Source of the DNA: Streptomyces sp. NBC_01260
GTDB taxonomy: Bacteria; Actinomycetota; Actinomycetes; Streptomycetales; Streptomycetaceae
NCBI RefSeq assembly: GCF_036226405.1
Contig: NZ_CP108464.1
Location: 310,001 to 374,000, forward strand
DNA: 64,000 bases
Direction of reading: 5' to 3'
The notes beneath the pieces are model-generated. The model was not told the DNA's origin and ran no database searches. It saw only the letters and a list, made by a program, of their open reading frames with translations. Positions 28,697 through 36,703 of this stretch are shown here, piece after piece. Numbering within the stretch: the first letter of the stretch is position 1; each line of letters starts with the position of its first letter. A program made the translations under genes and the position numbers.

Positions 28697-28898
28697 GGCG
28701 TCGGGCAGTCTTACAGACCCGTTCGGTCCGGGTGCGCTCCGGCCCCCGTACCCGTGGTGCGAACCTCAGGCCGAGGTTCGCACCGGGGCGGACGGCCCCG
28801 CCCGGTCCGTCCGGGTACCGGCTGGTCGGACGCCGTTCGGCGGCCCGTTTCGCGGACCCGCTCCACGCGAGGGGCCGTGCAGGTTCTACGGTGTTGCG

Positions 28899-29366
28899 AT
28901 GACCATCCAGCACCGCAGCGACATCAATGACAGCTCGGCCGACTTCCCCGGCCGCAGCGGTCCCGGCGCCACTTCCCAGGCCGACCCGCACGACGTGGGC
29001 CCGGTCCGCGCCTCCTACGCCCCCGACCGGGACGGCGACCCCGACCCCGGCGAAATCGTCTGGACGTGGGTGCCGTTCGAGGAGAACGACGGGCATGGCA
29101 AGGACCGCCCGGTCCTCGTCGTGGCACGTGAGGGGGCGGGCACACTGCTCGCCGTACAGCTCTCCAGCAAGCAGCACGACCAGGACCGCGAGTGGGTGGC
29201 GCTGGGCGCCGGCCCCTGGGACAGCTCGGGGCGCCCGTCCTGGGTCGATCTGGACCGGGTGCTGCGGGTGCACGAGGACGGGATGCGTCGTGAGGCGTGT
29301 GCCCTGGACCGGGACAGGTTCGACCTGGTCGCCGGGCGGCTGCGGGAGCTCTACGGCTGGAAGTGA
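28899..29366 (+). CDS. PemK/MazF-like family protein
   Basis: The 155-residue protein has an acidic, disordered N-terminal ~45 residues. A domain of the PemK/MazF fold follows: GEIVWTWVPFEEN near the start, the KDRPVLVVA strand, then LLAVQLSSKQHD and SWVDLDRVLRV. Toxins of this fold cleave mRNA as endoribonucleases. In actinomycetes, longer stand-alone members like this are common and may not be toxins. I see no antitoxin gene immediately upstream or downstream. It converges on the PARG-like gene with a hairpin between them. ATG 28899 gives a product starting at MTIQHRSD; the open frame upstream is non-coding in character. Confidence 0.7.
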   Translation: MTIQHRSDINDSSADFPGRSGPGATSQADPHDVGPVRASYAPDRDGDPDPGEIVWTWVPFEENDGHGKDRPVLVVAREGAGTLLAVQLSSKQHDQDREWVALGAGPWDSSGRPSWVDLDRVLRVHEDGMRREACALDRDRFDLVAGRLRELYGWK

Positions 29367-29373
29367 GGCCTCT

Positions 29374-29421
29374 GCGGCCCGTCACGTCCATGGGCACCCC
29401 CGTGCGGCCGTGACGGGCCGC
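29374..29421. terminator. 13-bp hairpin between convergent genes
   Basis: Arms 29374-29386 and 29409-29421 are perfect complements around a 22-base loop. The element starts 7 bp after the PemK-like stop and 57 bp from the end of the opposing PARG-like gene, which suits bidirectional termination. Confidence 0.7.
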
Positions 29422-29478
29422 GGACCCGAACGGCGCAGGCCGGCCATGCCGGATGACGTCGAAGCCTATGGCTCAACA

Positions 29479-30321
29479 TCAGCGTGAGGGTTGGGCCGTA
29501 ATCTCGAACACACGACCGAAAATAGCCCTGGTGGGTGATTGGCCGGCGCGGTCGAGGATGCCGAGGACTACCTGTTCGAAGTGGCCCGCGAACCGGCCGC
29601 CGTCGGTGAGCAGGGTGCGGAACACGCCCGCCACCTCGGCCGGATCATTCTGGAACACGCCGCAGCCCCAGGCGCCCAGCACCAGCCTGCGGTATCCGCG
29701 CACTGCCGCGACCTCCAGCACCCGTTCGGCCCGCGAGGCGAGCGCGGCGGGGATGAGGTGCGCCGACCCGGGAGCAGTGCGGCGGATCACCCCGGCGTTG
29801 GGGGCGGGCGAGGTCAGGAATCCCGCCGTGTACGGGGTTTCGAGCAACCGGCCGCGGTCGTCGCGGAAGACCGGCACGCCCGGTGAGTGAATGACCCGGT
29901 CGGTGTAGAAGGCGCTGCGTTCGGCGCGGTGGTGGGCGTAGTACTCCGGGGCCCTGCGCAGCGTGGCGTACAGCGCGGAGCCGCGGCAGAGGGCCTCCTC
30001 CTGCGCCTGCGCCCCGTTGAGGTATCCGCCCCCGGGGTTGCGGGCGGAGGCGTAGTTCAGGACGGCGACCTTGCCCGGCCGCTCGCCGGTCATCCGGGCG
30101 GCCGCCTGCAGGCTGCTCTCGCCGGTGACCTCGATGACCGGTGTGCGGTCACGGTCCAGCGACGCCACCGGCACCGGCTCGGGGCCGTACAGCCTGGTCC
30201 CCGAGAGGGCGGCTTTCAGCGCCCGTTCGATGCTCACTTCTCGCCCTTGCGGCGTGCGGTAGAAACCCGCCTCGACAATGGACTCGGTCTCGCGCGCGAT
30301 ACCGCGCAGCCGGGCGCTCAC
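29479..30321 (-). CDS. Bacterial PARG-like macrodomain protein (TIGR02452 family)
   Basis: This 280-residue protein matches the bacterial poly(ADP-ribose) glycohydrolase type. Its diagnostic GGG-x(6-8)-QEE signature is intact as NPGGGYLNGAQAQEEALCR at about residues 96-114. A GAWGCGVFQNDP loop follows near the C-terminus, as in macrodomains that bind ADP-ribose. The family hydrolyses ADP-ribose polymers or O-acetyl-ADP-ribose-like conjugates in the cytoplasm. The GTG start at 30321 has a GGAGGGG ribosome site. It is divergent from egtA and convergent with the PemK-like gene. No ADP-ribosyltransferase gene is visible here, so the physiological substrate is unknown. Confidence 0.85.
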   Translation of the reverse strand: MSARLRGIARETESIVEAGFYRTPQGREVSIERALKAALSGTRLYGPEPVPVASLDRDRTPVIEVTGESSLQAAARMTGERPGKVAVLNYASARNPGGGYLNGAQAQEEALCRGSALYATLRRAPEYYAHHRAERSAFYTDRVIHSPGVPVFRDDRGRLLETPYTAGFLTSPAPNAGVIRRTAPGSAHLIPAALASRAERVLEVAAVRGYRRLVLGAWGCGVFQNDPAEVAGVFRTLLTDGGRFAGHFEQVVLGILDRAGQSPTRAIFGRVFEITAQPSR

Positions 30322-30469
30322 CGCCCCTCCCCCTTATGGTGCATACGGGGCATGATCGACGCTCCCACGGCTTGGACACAACCGAATTTCCGACGCGCGG
30401 GGGCACTCTTGTGTGAACTCGCGGCAGGGGTTTGGGTAGAACCCGACGCACCGGAAAAGGAGGCCCGGC

Positions 30470-31786
30470 ATGTCACCCGACACACCCGGCGGCCACGGTC
30501 CGCCCGGTCACCCCCCGCCCCTCGGCGAGGTCGAGGCGGAGGACCTACTGCGCGGCATCTGCTTCAAGACGGGGCCGCCGCGCATCGTGGGGGTCGAGCT
30601 CGAATGGCTCCTGCACGATCGCGACCACCCGCGCAGTCCCGTCCAGCACAACCGTCTCGAAGCGGCCGCAACGGCCGTCCGGGCGCTGTCCCTGAACGCC
30701 GCGGTCACCTTCGAACCCGGCGGCCAGCTGGAGCTCAGCTCGCGCCCCGCCGATTCCCTCATGGCGTGCGTCAATGACACCGCCGACGACCTCGTCGCCG
30801 TACGTGCCGCGCTCGGCCGGCTGGGTCTCACTCCGGTCGGAATCGGCGTCGATCCCTGGCAATCGCCGCGCAGACTGCTGCGCGAACCCCGCTACGAGGC
30901 CATGGAGACCGCCCTCGACCGGTGGGGACCGTCCGGCCGCGCCATGATGTGCACGACCGCGTCCGTCCAGGTCTGTCTGGACGCAGGTGCGGAGGAGCCC
31001 GGTCCGCTCGGCTACGGGCGGCGCTGGCAGCTGGCTCATCTGCTGGGTGCGGTGCTGGTGGCGGCGTTCGCGAACTCGCCCTTCCAGCAGGGCAGGCCGA
31101 CGCCGTGGCAATCGACGCGTCAGTCCCTGTGGACCGACCTCGACCCGCTGCGTACGCTCGCCCCCGCCGGTCAGCTGCCGCCCCGCGACGCCTGGGCCTC
31201 GTACGTCCTGGACACGCCGGTCATGTGTATCCGCGGCGACGCCGGGCCTTGGTCAGTGCCGGAGGGGCTCAGCCTGCGGGACTGGATCCGGTCCGGGGTG
31301 CCGCGGCGCCCGGTCCGGGCCGATCTCGACTACCACATCACCACGCTGTTCCCGCCGGTCCGTCCGCGCGGACACCTGGAGCTGCGCATGATCGACGCGC
31401 AGTCCGGTGACGACGGGTGGCTCGTGCCGCTCGCGGTCACCACTGCCCTGTTCGACGACCCGGAGGCCGCGGAGACCGTGTACCGCACCGTCAAACCACT
31501 GGCCGAGACCGCGGGGCCCCTGGCCGCTCCGCGCAATCCGCTCTGGCTCGCTGCCGCCCGTGACGGACTGGCCGACCCCGAACTGCGGGTGGCGGCCACC
31601 GCCTGCTTCGAGCTGGCCCTGGAGGCGCTGCCCCGGATGGGCGCGACCCAGGCGGTGCAGGACGCGGTGGCGGGCTTCCACGACCGATACGTCGCACGGG
31701 GCCGATGCCCTGCCGACGATCTCCGGGCGCTGCTCGCGCCGGACCGGACGGATGGCCGGTACGACCCGGAGGGGACCCTCTCATGA
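30470..31786 (+). CDS. egtA: Glutamate-cysteine ligase EgtA (ergothioneine pathway)
   Basis: The protein has 438 residues and is the GCS2-type ligase that joins glutamate and cysteine to make gamma-glutamylcysteine, the sulfur donor for EgtB. It shows GVELEWLLHD near residue 44 (ATP/metal-binding glutamates), FEPGGQLELSS at about residue 83, and MMCTTASVQVCLD in the middle, as in actinobacterial EgtA. ATG 30470 has an excellent AAAAGGAGG site. It heads a four-gene operon; its stop overlaps the egtB start as ATGA. A 148-bp gap to the divergent PARG-like gene should hold the promoter. Confidence 0.95.
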   Translation: MSPDTPGGHGPPGHPPPLGEVEAEDLLRGICFKTGPPRIVGVELEWLLHDRDHPRSPVQHNRLEAAATAVRALSLNAAVTFEPGGQLELSSRPADSLMACVNDTADDLVAVRAALGRLGLTPVGIGVDPWQSPRRLLREPRYEAMETALDRWGPSGRAMMCTTASVQVCLDAGAEEPGPLGYGRRWQLAHLLGAVLVAAFANSPFQQGRPTPWQSTRQSLWTDLDPLRTLAPAGQLPPRDAWASYVLDTPVMCIRGDAGPWSVPEGLSLRDWIRSGVPRRPVRADLDYHITTLFPPVRPRGHLELRMIDAQSGDDGWLVPLAVTTALFDDPEAAETVYRTVKPLAETAGPLAAPRNPLWLAAARDGLADPELRVAATACFELALEALPRMGATQAVQDAVAGFHDRYVARGRCPADDLRALLAPDRTDGRYDPEGTLS

Positions 31787-33132
31787 CCGACTCCCCCACA
31801 CCTTCGCCCGCCGGACCGCAGAGCGCGGACACCCAGGACGCCGAGGTGCTCCGTGAGCGCGCCCTCGCCGCGCTCCTCGCCGCGCGTGAGCGCACCACGC
31901 TCCTCACCGACAGCGTGGACGACCATGAACTCACCGCTCAGCACTCGCCGTTGATGTCGCCACTGGTCTGGGACCTCGCACACATCGGCAATCAGGAAGA
32001 GCTGTGGCTGCTGCGCGACGTCGGCGGGCGGGAGGCGATGCGACCGGACATCGACGGACTGTACGACGCCTTCGAGCATCCCCGGGCCTCCCGCCCCTCC
32101 CTGCCGCTGCTGGCTCCCGCCGAGGCCCGTTCGTACGCGGCCGAGGTGCGCGGCCGGGCCCTGGACGTGCTCGGTTCCACACCGCTCGGCGGCCGCCCGC
32201 TGCTGCGGTCCGGCTTCGCCTTCGGGATGATCGCGCAGCACGAACAGCAGCACGACGAGACCATGCTGATCACTCATCAGCTGCGGACGGGGCCGGCCGC
32301 GCTCAGCGCACCGGAGCCGCCCGGGGCCACCGACGCGGCCGCGCTTCCCGCCGAAGTGCTGGTTCCTGGCGGCCCGTTCACGATGGGCACCTCGACCGAG
32401 CCATGGGCTCTCGACAACGAACGTCCGGCGCACCGGCGCGAGGTGCCCGGGTTCCTCGTCGACACCGCCCCGGTAACCTGCGCCGCGTACCAGGCGTTCA
32501 TCGAGGACGGCGGCTACACCGAGCAGCGGTGGTGGGCACCCGAGGGATGGGCGATGGTTCGTGAGCACGAGCTGAAGGCGCCGCTGTTCTGGCACCGGGA
32601 CGCCGGTCAGTGGCTGCGCCGCCGCTTCGGCGTGACCGAGCCGGTACCGGCGGACGAGCCCGTGCTGCACGTCAGCTGGTACGAGGCGGACGCGTACGCC
32701 CGCTGGGCCGGACGCAGGCTTCCCACCGAGGCCGAATGGGAGAAGGCGGCCCGCCACGACCCCGGCGCCGGGCGCTCCCGGCGCTATCCGTGGGGCGACG
32801 AGGACCCGACGCCGGAGCGCGCCAATCTGGGCCAGCGCCATCTGCGGCCCGCCCCCGCCGGGGCGTACGCCGCCGGCCGGTCCCCGTCCGGCGCGGGGCA
32901 GTTGATCGGCGACGTGTGGGAGTGGACGTCGAGCGACTTCCTGCCCTATCCGGGATTCGCGCCGTTCCCGTACCGCGAGTACTCGGAGGTGTTCTTCGGC
33001 CCCGGGCACAAGGTGCTGCGCGGTGGGTCGTTCGCGGTGGACGCGGTGGCCTGCCGGGGTACGTTCCGCAACTGGGACCTGCCGGTCCGGCGGCAGATCT
33101 TCTCGGGGTTCCGCACCGCGAGGGATGTCTGA
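31783..33132 (+). CDS. egtB: Hercynine oxygenase / sulfoxide synthase EgtB
   Basis: EgtB (449 residues) is the non-haem iron enzyme that couples hercynine to gamma-glutamylcysteine with oxygen, making the sulfoxide. The N-terminal DinB-like domain carries the three-histidine iron site: H67 in DLAHIGNQEE, and H153 and H157 in QHEQQHDET. From about residue 195 (VPGGPFTMGT) to the end is the formylglycine-generating-enzyme fold, with WYEADAYARWAGRRLPTEAEWE, GDVWEWTSSDF and VLRGGSFAV. The ATG at 31783 overlaps the egtA stop; an earlier in-frame start at 31705 would lie inside egtA. Its stop shares one base with the egtC start. Confidence 0.96.
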   Translation: MTDSPTPSPAGPQSADTQDAEVLRERALAALLAARERTTLLTDSVDDHELTAQHSPLMSPLVWDLAHIGNQEELWLLRDVGGREAMRPDIDGLYDAFEHPRASRPSLPLLAPAEARSYAAEVRGRALDVLGSTPLGGRPLLRSGFAFGMIAQHEQQHDETMLITHQLRTGPAALSAPEPPGATDAAALPAEVLVPGGPFTMGTSTEPWALDNERPAHRREVPGFLVDTAPVTCAAYQAFIEDGGYTEQRWWAPEGWAMVREHELKAPLFWHRDAGQWLRRRFGVTEPVPADEPVLHVSWYEADAYARWAGRRLPTEAEWEKAARHDPGAGRSRRYPWGDEDPTPERANLGQRHLRPAPAGAYAAGRSPSGAGQLIGDVWEWTSSDFLPYPGFAPFPYREYSEVFFGPGHKVLRGGSFAVDAVACRGTFRNWDLPVRRQIFSGFRTARDV

Positions 33133-33887
33133 TGTGCCGTCATATCGCCTACCTGGGGCCGCCGGTGCCCCTGGGTGAGGTGCTGACGCAACCCGCGCAC
33201 TGTCTGGTGCGCCAGTCCTGGGAGCCGCGCCGGCAGCGGTACGGGACGGTCAACGCGGACGGCTTCGGCGTCGGCTGGTACGCGGACGGGGACCCGGTCC
33301 CCGGACGCTACCGCCGGCCGGGGCCCGTCTGGGGCGACCGGACCTTCGCCGATCTGGCCAGAGTGGTGCGCAGCCATGCCCTGCTCGCGGCGGTCCGGGA
33401 TGCCACGGAGTTCGATCCGGACGGCGAGGCCGCGGCGGCGCCGTTCGCCGAGGGCGGGGTGCTGTTCAGCCACAACGGCGTGGTGAAGGGCTGGCCCGGA
33501 TCGATGGCACCACTCGCGGCGACGCTGCCCGCGGCCGAACTGCTCAGGCTCACCGCCCGCTGCGACTCGGCGCTGATCTGGGCCCTGGTGCGGCACCGGC
33601 TCGCGGCGGGCGACCCGCTCCCGCAGGCCGTCGCCGACACCGTGCTGGAGATCGCCGAGGCGGCGCCCGGGTCCCGGCTCAACCTGCTGCTCACCGACGG
33701 CAGCACCATCGTGGCGACGGCCTGGGGCGACACCCTGTGGCAGCTGTCCGAGCCCGGCCGGCACGCGGTCGTGGCCTCGGAGCCCTACGACGACGATCCG
33801 CGCTGGCGCGAGGTCCCCGACCGCACCCTGCTGACGGCGACCCGCGCCGACGTTCTGCTGACCCCGCTCAAGGAGCCCACCGAGTGA
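33132..33887 (+). CDS. egtC: Gamma-glutamyl-hercynylcysteine sulfoxide hydrolase EgtC
   Basis: EgtC (251 residues) is a class II glutamine-amidotransferase-type N-terminal nucleophile hydrolase that removes the gamma-glutamyl group from the EgtB product. The catalytic cysteine is residue 2 (MCRH), exposed once the Met is removed. Conserved downstream elements are NADGFGVGWY, LFSHNGVVKGW, and TARCDSALIWAL. The start at 33132 overlaps the egtB stop by one base (TGATG), fixing the N-terminal cysteine position. Its own stop overlaps the egtD GTG by four bases. Confidence 0.95.
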   Translation: MCRHIAYLGPPVPLGEVLTQPAHCLVRQSWEPRRQRYGTVNADGFGVGWYADGDPVPGRYRRPGPVWGDRTFADLARVVRSHALLAAVRDATEFDPDGEAAAAPFAEGGVLFSHNGVVKGWPGSMAPLAATLPAAELLRLTARCDSALIWALVRHRLAAGDPLPQAVADTVLEIAEAAPGSRLNLLLTDGSTIVATAWGDTLWQLSEPGRHAVVASEPYDDDPRWREVPDRTLLTATRADVLLTPLKEPTE

Positions 33888-34846
33888 GTCCTTTTCTGCT
33901 GACCCGCACCCTGCCGGTGGACGCGACGGACGCGGCGCTGCGCGCCGATGTGCTGAACGGTCTGACCCGGCAGCCGAAGACGCTGCCGCCCAAGTGGTTC
34001 TACGACGCCCGCGGCAGCGAGCTGTTCGAGGAGATCACCCGGCTGCCCGAGTACTACCCGACCCGTGCCGAGCGGGAGATCCTGATCGACCGGGCGGACG
34101 AGATCGCCGCCGCTTGTGGCGCCCGGACCCTGGTGGAACTGGGCTCGGGGTCCTCGGAGAAGACCCGGCATCTGCTGGACGCCCTGCCGGAGCTGCACAC
34201 CTATGTGCCGGTCGACGTGAGCGAGAGCGCGCTGCGCGGGGCGGCCGAGGCGCTGCTGAGGGAGCGGCCCGGCCTGTCCGTGCACGCGCTCATCGCCGAC
34301 TTCACCGGCGCACTGTCGCTGCCCGGGACCCCGGGGCCGCGGCTGGTCGCGTTCCTGGGCGGCACCATCGGCAATCTGCTGCCGCAGGAGCGGGCCGCCT
34401 TCCTGGCGTCGGTGCGGTCACTGCTCTCCCCCGGTGACAGCCTGCTGCTCGGCACGGATCTGGTGAAGGACGAGGAGGTGCTGGTGGCGGCGTACGACGA
34501 CGCCGCGGGAGTGACGGCGGCGTTCAACCGGAACGTGCTGTCGGTCGTCGACCGGGAGCTGGGTGCGGACTTCGAGCCCGCCGACTTCGAGCACGTGGCC
34601 CGGTGGAATCCCGGGCGCGAGTGGATCGAGATGCGGCTACGGGCCCGCCGGGCGCTCACCGTGAAGATTCCGGAACTGGACCTGGTGGTGCCGTTCGAGG
34701 CCGGTGAGGAGCTGCGGACCGAGGTGTCCGCGAAGTTCCGCAAGGACGGTGTGCGGGACGAACTGGCCCGGGCCGGAATGCGGCTGACTCAGTGGTGGAC
34801 CGATTCGGCGGGCAGGTTCGCGCTGTCGCTCGCTACGGTGGACTGA
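33884..34846 (+). CDS. egtD: Histidine N-alpha-trimethyltransferase EgtD
   Basis: EgtD (320 residues) transfers three methyl groups from S-adenosylmethionine to histidine to form hercynine, the first committed ergothioneine intermediate. It has the DUF2260-type fold: LPPKWFYDARGSELFEEIT with LPEYYPTRAE near the start, a SAM-binding VELGSGSSEKT, DVSES, FLGGTIGNL and the C-terminal WWTDS. The GTG at 33884 overlaps the egtC stop. No egtE C-S lyase follows, so the last step must be encoded elsewhere. Its last 58 bp overlap the 3' end of the opposing acyltransferase gene. Confidence 0.96.
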   Translation: MSPFLLTRTLPVDATDAALRADVLNGLTRQPKTLPPKWFYDARGSELFEEITRLPEYYPTRAEREILIDRADEIAAACGARTLVELGSGSSEKTRHLLDALPELHTYVPVDVSESALRGAAEALLRERPGLSVHALIADFTGALSLPGTPGPRLVAFLGGTIGNLLPQERAAFLASVRSLLSPGDSLLLGTDLVKDEEVLVAAYDDAAGVTAAFNRNVLSVVDRELGADFEPADFEHVARWNPGREWIEMRLRARRALTVKIPELDLVVPFEAGEELRTEVSAKFRKDGVRDELARAGMRLTQWWTDSAGRFALSLATVD

Positions 34847-35700
34847 GCCAGCCGGGCCAGCGCACGGCGCCCGGACAGACCGTCCGCCGGGATCTGCGGC
34901 AGAACGCGGATCTCGGCGGTCAGCCCGGCCGCCGTCACCACCCGCCACAGCGAGGCCGTCAGCGGATCGTCGCCGACGAACGCGGCGGCGCCCGCCGGTC
35001 CACGGTTCTCCGGGGGGCCGCCGCGGTAGCGGATGCGCAGCGGCTGGACCGTGGCCCCGGCATCGATCGCGGCCTGGAACGCGGCGGGCCTGAACCTGCC
35101 GCCCGGACCGCGACCGCACCAGGTGCTGCCCTCCGGGAAGACCACCACCCGCGACCCGCTCCGCAGCGCCGAGGCGACGGCGCCCACGGTGGCGGGCAGC
35201 GCGCGCAGCCGCTCGCGCTCGACGAACAGGGTGCCGCCGAGGGCGGCCAGCGGGCCGAGCAGCGGCCAGTGCCGGATGTCGCTCTTGGCCAGCATCCGGC
35301 CCGGGCACACGGTCGCGACCAGCGGGATGTCCAGCCACGAGACATGGTTCGCGACGACGAGCACGCCCTGCGCGCCGCCGTCCCCGCCCCCGGGACGGCC
35401 GGGCGCACCCGGCACAGCACCCGGCACGGCCGGGAGCCCGTCACGGGCGGCCGGCGGGCCGACGACCCGGACCCGCACCCCGAAGGCCCGCACCACCGCG
35501 TACGCCCAGCACCGGATCAGCCGCTCCCGTAGGCCTCTGCCGGGCAGCACCAGCACCAGCGGGGCGAACAGCGCTCCGGTGAGGGTCAGGAAGCATCCGG
35601 CCAGCAGCAGGGCCGCTGCCGGGACCGGGTGCCGGGCCGGGCCCCCGGTCCCGGCGCAGCCGGCCGGGGTGCAGGAGGAGGTGGGCAGCCAGTGGCTCAT
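34789..35700 (-). CDS. 1-acylglycerol-3-phosphate-type acyltransferase (PlsC family, OlsA-like)
   Basis: The 303-residue protein is a membrane-bound acyltransferase of the PlsC family. The acyl-transfer motif HxxxxD appears as NHVSWLD, followed by FVERERL and the PEGSTW substrate motif. One or two hydrophobic helices lie in the first ~85 residues. The ATG at 35700 overlaps the stop of the upstream OlsB-like gene (ATGA), so the two are translationally coupled. That pairing suggests it O-acylates lyso-ornithine lipid (OlsA role), although lysophosphatidic acid is an alternative substrate. Its 3' end overlaps egtD by 58 bp on the opposite strand. Confidence 0.85.
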   Translation of the reverse strand: MSHWLPTSSCTPAGCAGTGGPARHPVPAAALLLAGCFLTLTGALFAPLVLVLPGRGLRERLIRCWAYAVVRAFGVRVRVVGPPAARDGLPAVPGAVPGAPGRPGGGDGGAQGVLVVANHVSWLDIPLVATVCPGRMLAKSDIRHWPLLGPLAALGGTLFVERERLRALPATVGAVASALRSGSRVVVFPEGSTWCGRGPGGRFRPAAFQAAIDAGATVQPLRIRYRGGPPENRGPAGAAAFVGDDPLTASLWRVVTAAGLTAEIRVLPQIPADGLSGRRALARLAQSTVASDSANLPAESVHH

Positions 35701-36521
35701 TGCTGCGGGGCGAGCGAGAGGAAGTGGCGCAGATAGCGCGGGTCGGTGCCGCGCAGTGACAGCAGGACGTACAGATCGGCGACGTTGAAGTCGGGGTCGT
35801 GGGCGGGTGCCCCGCAGATCCGGGCACCGAGGCGCAGATAGCCGCGCAGCAGGGGCGGGAGGGCAAAGAGCCCGCCGGGGCCGCCCGGGAGCGCTGTCGG
35901 GGGCTGCCAGAGGCGGTGCGGGGAGACCCAGTAGTCCTCGGGTGCCAGGTGCTTGTTCCGTACGGTCTCCCAGGCGCGGGCCGCTGCCGCGCCGCCGTCG
36001 GAGAGGGGGATCGAGCAGCAGCCGGCCAGCCAGTTGTGTCCGCTGCGCTCCATGTAGCGGGCCAGACCGGCCCAGATCAGGGCGATGACCGCGCCGTCGC
36101 GGTGGGCCGGGTGGACGCAGGAGCGGCCGACCTCGACCAGGTCGTCGCGGATGGGGGCGAGCCGGGCGAGGTCGAACTCGCCCTCGGCGTAGAGGCGTCC
36201 GGCGATCCGGGCCCGGTCGGGCGGCAGAAGGCGGTAGGTGGCGACGATGTCGCCGGTGGCCACCTCCCGGACCAGGAGGTGGTCGCAGTACGCGTCGAAC
36301 GCGTCGCTGTCCAGCCCTGGTTCGGGACCCTCCAGGCGGGCGCCGAACTCGGCGGCGAAGACCTGGTGGCGCAGGCGCTGGGCGGCGCGCACCTCGGCCT
36401 GGTCCACGGCGAGGGAGACCCGGTAGCGCGGCGGGGCGGCGGACCGTGCCGTCTGTTGCGCCGGAACGGGTGGGGCGGCTGCGAGGGGGACGGCGGGGGA
36501 GGCGGTGGGCAGCGCATGCAT
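35697..36521 (-). CDS. Ornithine N-acyltransferase-like GNAT protein (OlsB-like)
   Basis: This 274-residue protein has a ~30-residue Ala/Pro-rich leader, then an acyl-homoserine-lactone-synthase/OlsB-like GNAT domain. Conserved elements are LRHQVFAAEFGAR, DAYCDHLLVRE, GDIVATYRLL, VEVGRSCVHPAHRDG and GCCSIPLSDG. OlsB transfers a 3-hydroxyacyl group from acyl carrier protein to the amino group of ornithine, giving lyso-ornithine lipid. Coupling by a 4-bp overlap to the PlsC-like gene supports an OlsB-OlsA pair making phosphorus-free membrane lipid. ATG 36521 follows a GGAGA site. Substrate identity remains inferred from family and context. Confidence 0.85.
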   Translation of the reverse strand: MHALPTASPAVPLAAAPPVPAQQTARSAAPPRYRVSLAVDQAEVRAAQRLRHQVFAAEFGARLEGPEPGLDSDAFDAYCDHLLVREVATGDIVATYRLLPPDRARIAGRLYAEGEFDLARLAPIRDDLVEVGRSCVHPAHRDGAVIALIWAGLARYMERSGHNWLAGCCSIPLSDGGAAAARAWETVRNKHLAPEDYWVSPHRLWQPPTALPGGPGGLFALPPLLRGYLRLGARICGAPAHDPDFNVADLYVLLSLRGTDPRYLRHFLSLAPQQ

Positions 36522-36555
36522 GACGGTCTCCGGGGACGGGTCGGCAAGGGCGGCT

Positions 36556-36587
36556 GCCGGGCCGCCGCAGCAGTGCGGCGGCCCGGC
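36556..36587 (-). terminator. 14-bp hairpin between the binding-protein gene and the OlsB-like gene
   Basis: Arms 36556-36569 and 36574-36587 pair perfectly with a 4-base loop. The hairpin lies 117 bp beyond the binding-protein stop and 35 bp before the OlsB-like start on the same strand, so it probably insulates the two genes. Confidence 0.7.
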
Positions 36588-36703
36588 TCCTTACTTCTTC
36601 CGTGACCGGCTGGATTCGACGTGACCGCCATGGAGAGCCGGGATGTGCGACGGCTGAATCCCACGGTGCGCACCGGCCCGCGGCCCACCGGCCGGCCGCG
36701 CGG

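Noticed and set aside
28899..29366. Complete type II toxin-antitoxin system
   Set aside because: No antitoxin-sized gene lies directly before or after the PemK-like gene, and longer actinobacterial relatives often stand alone.
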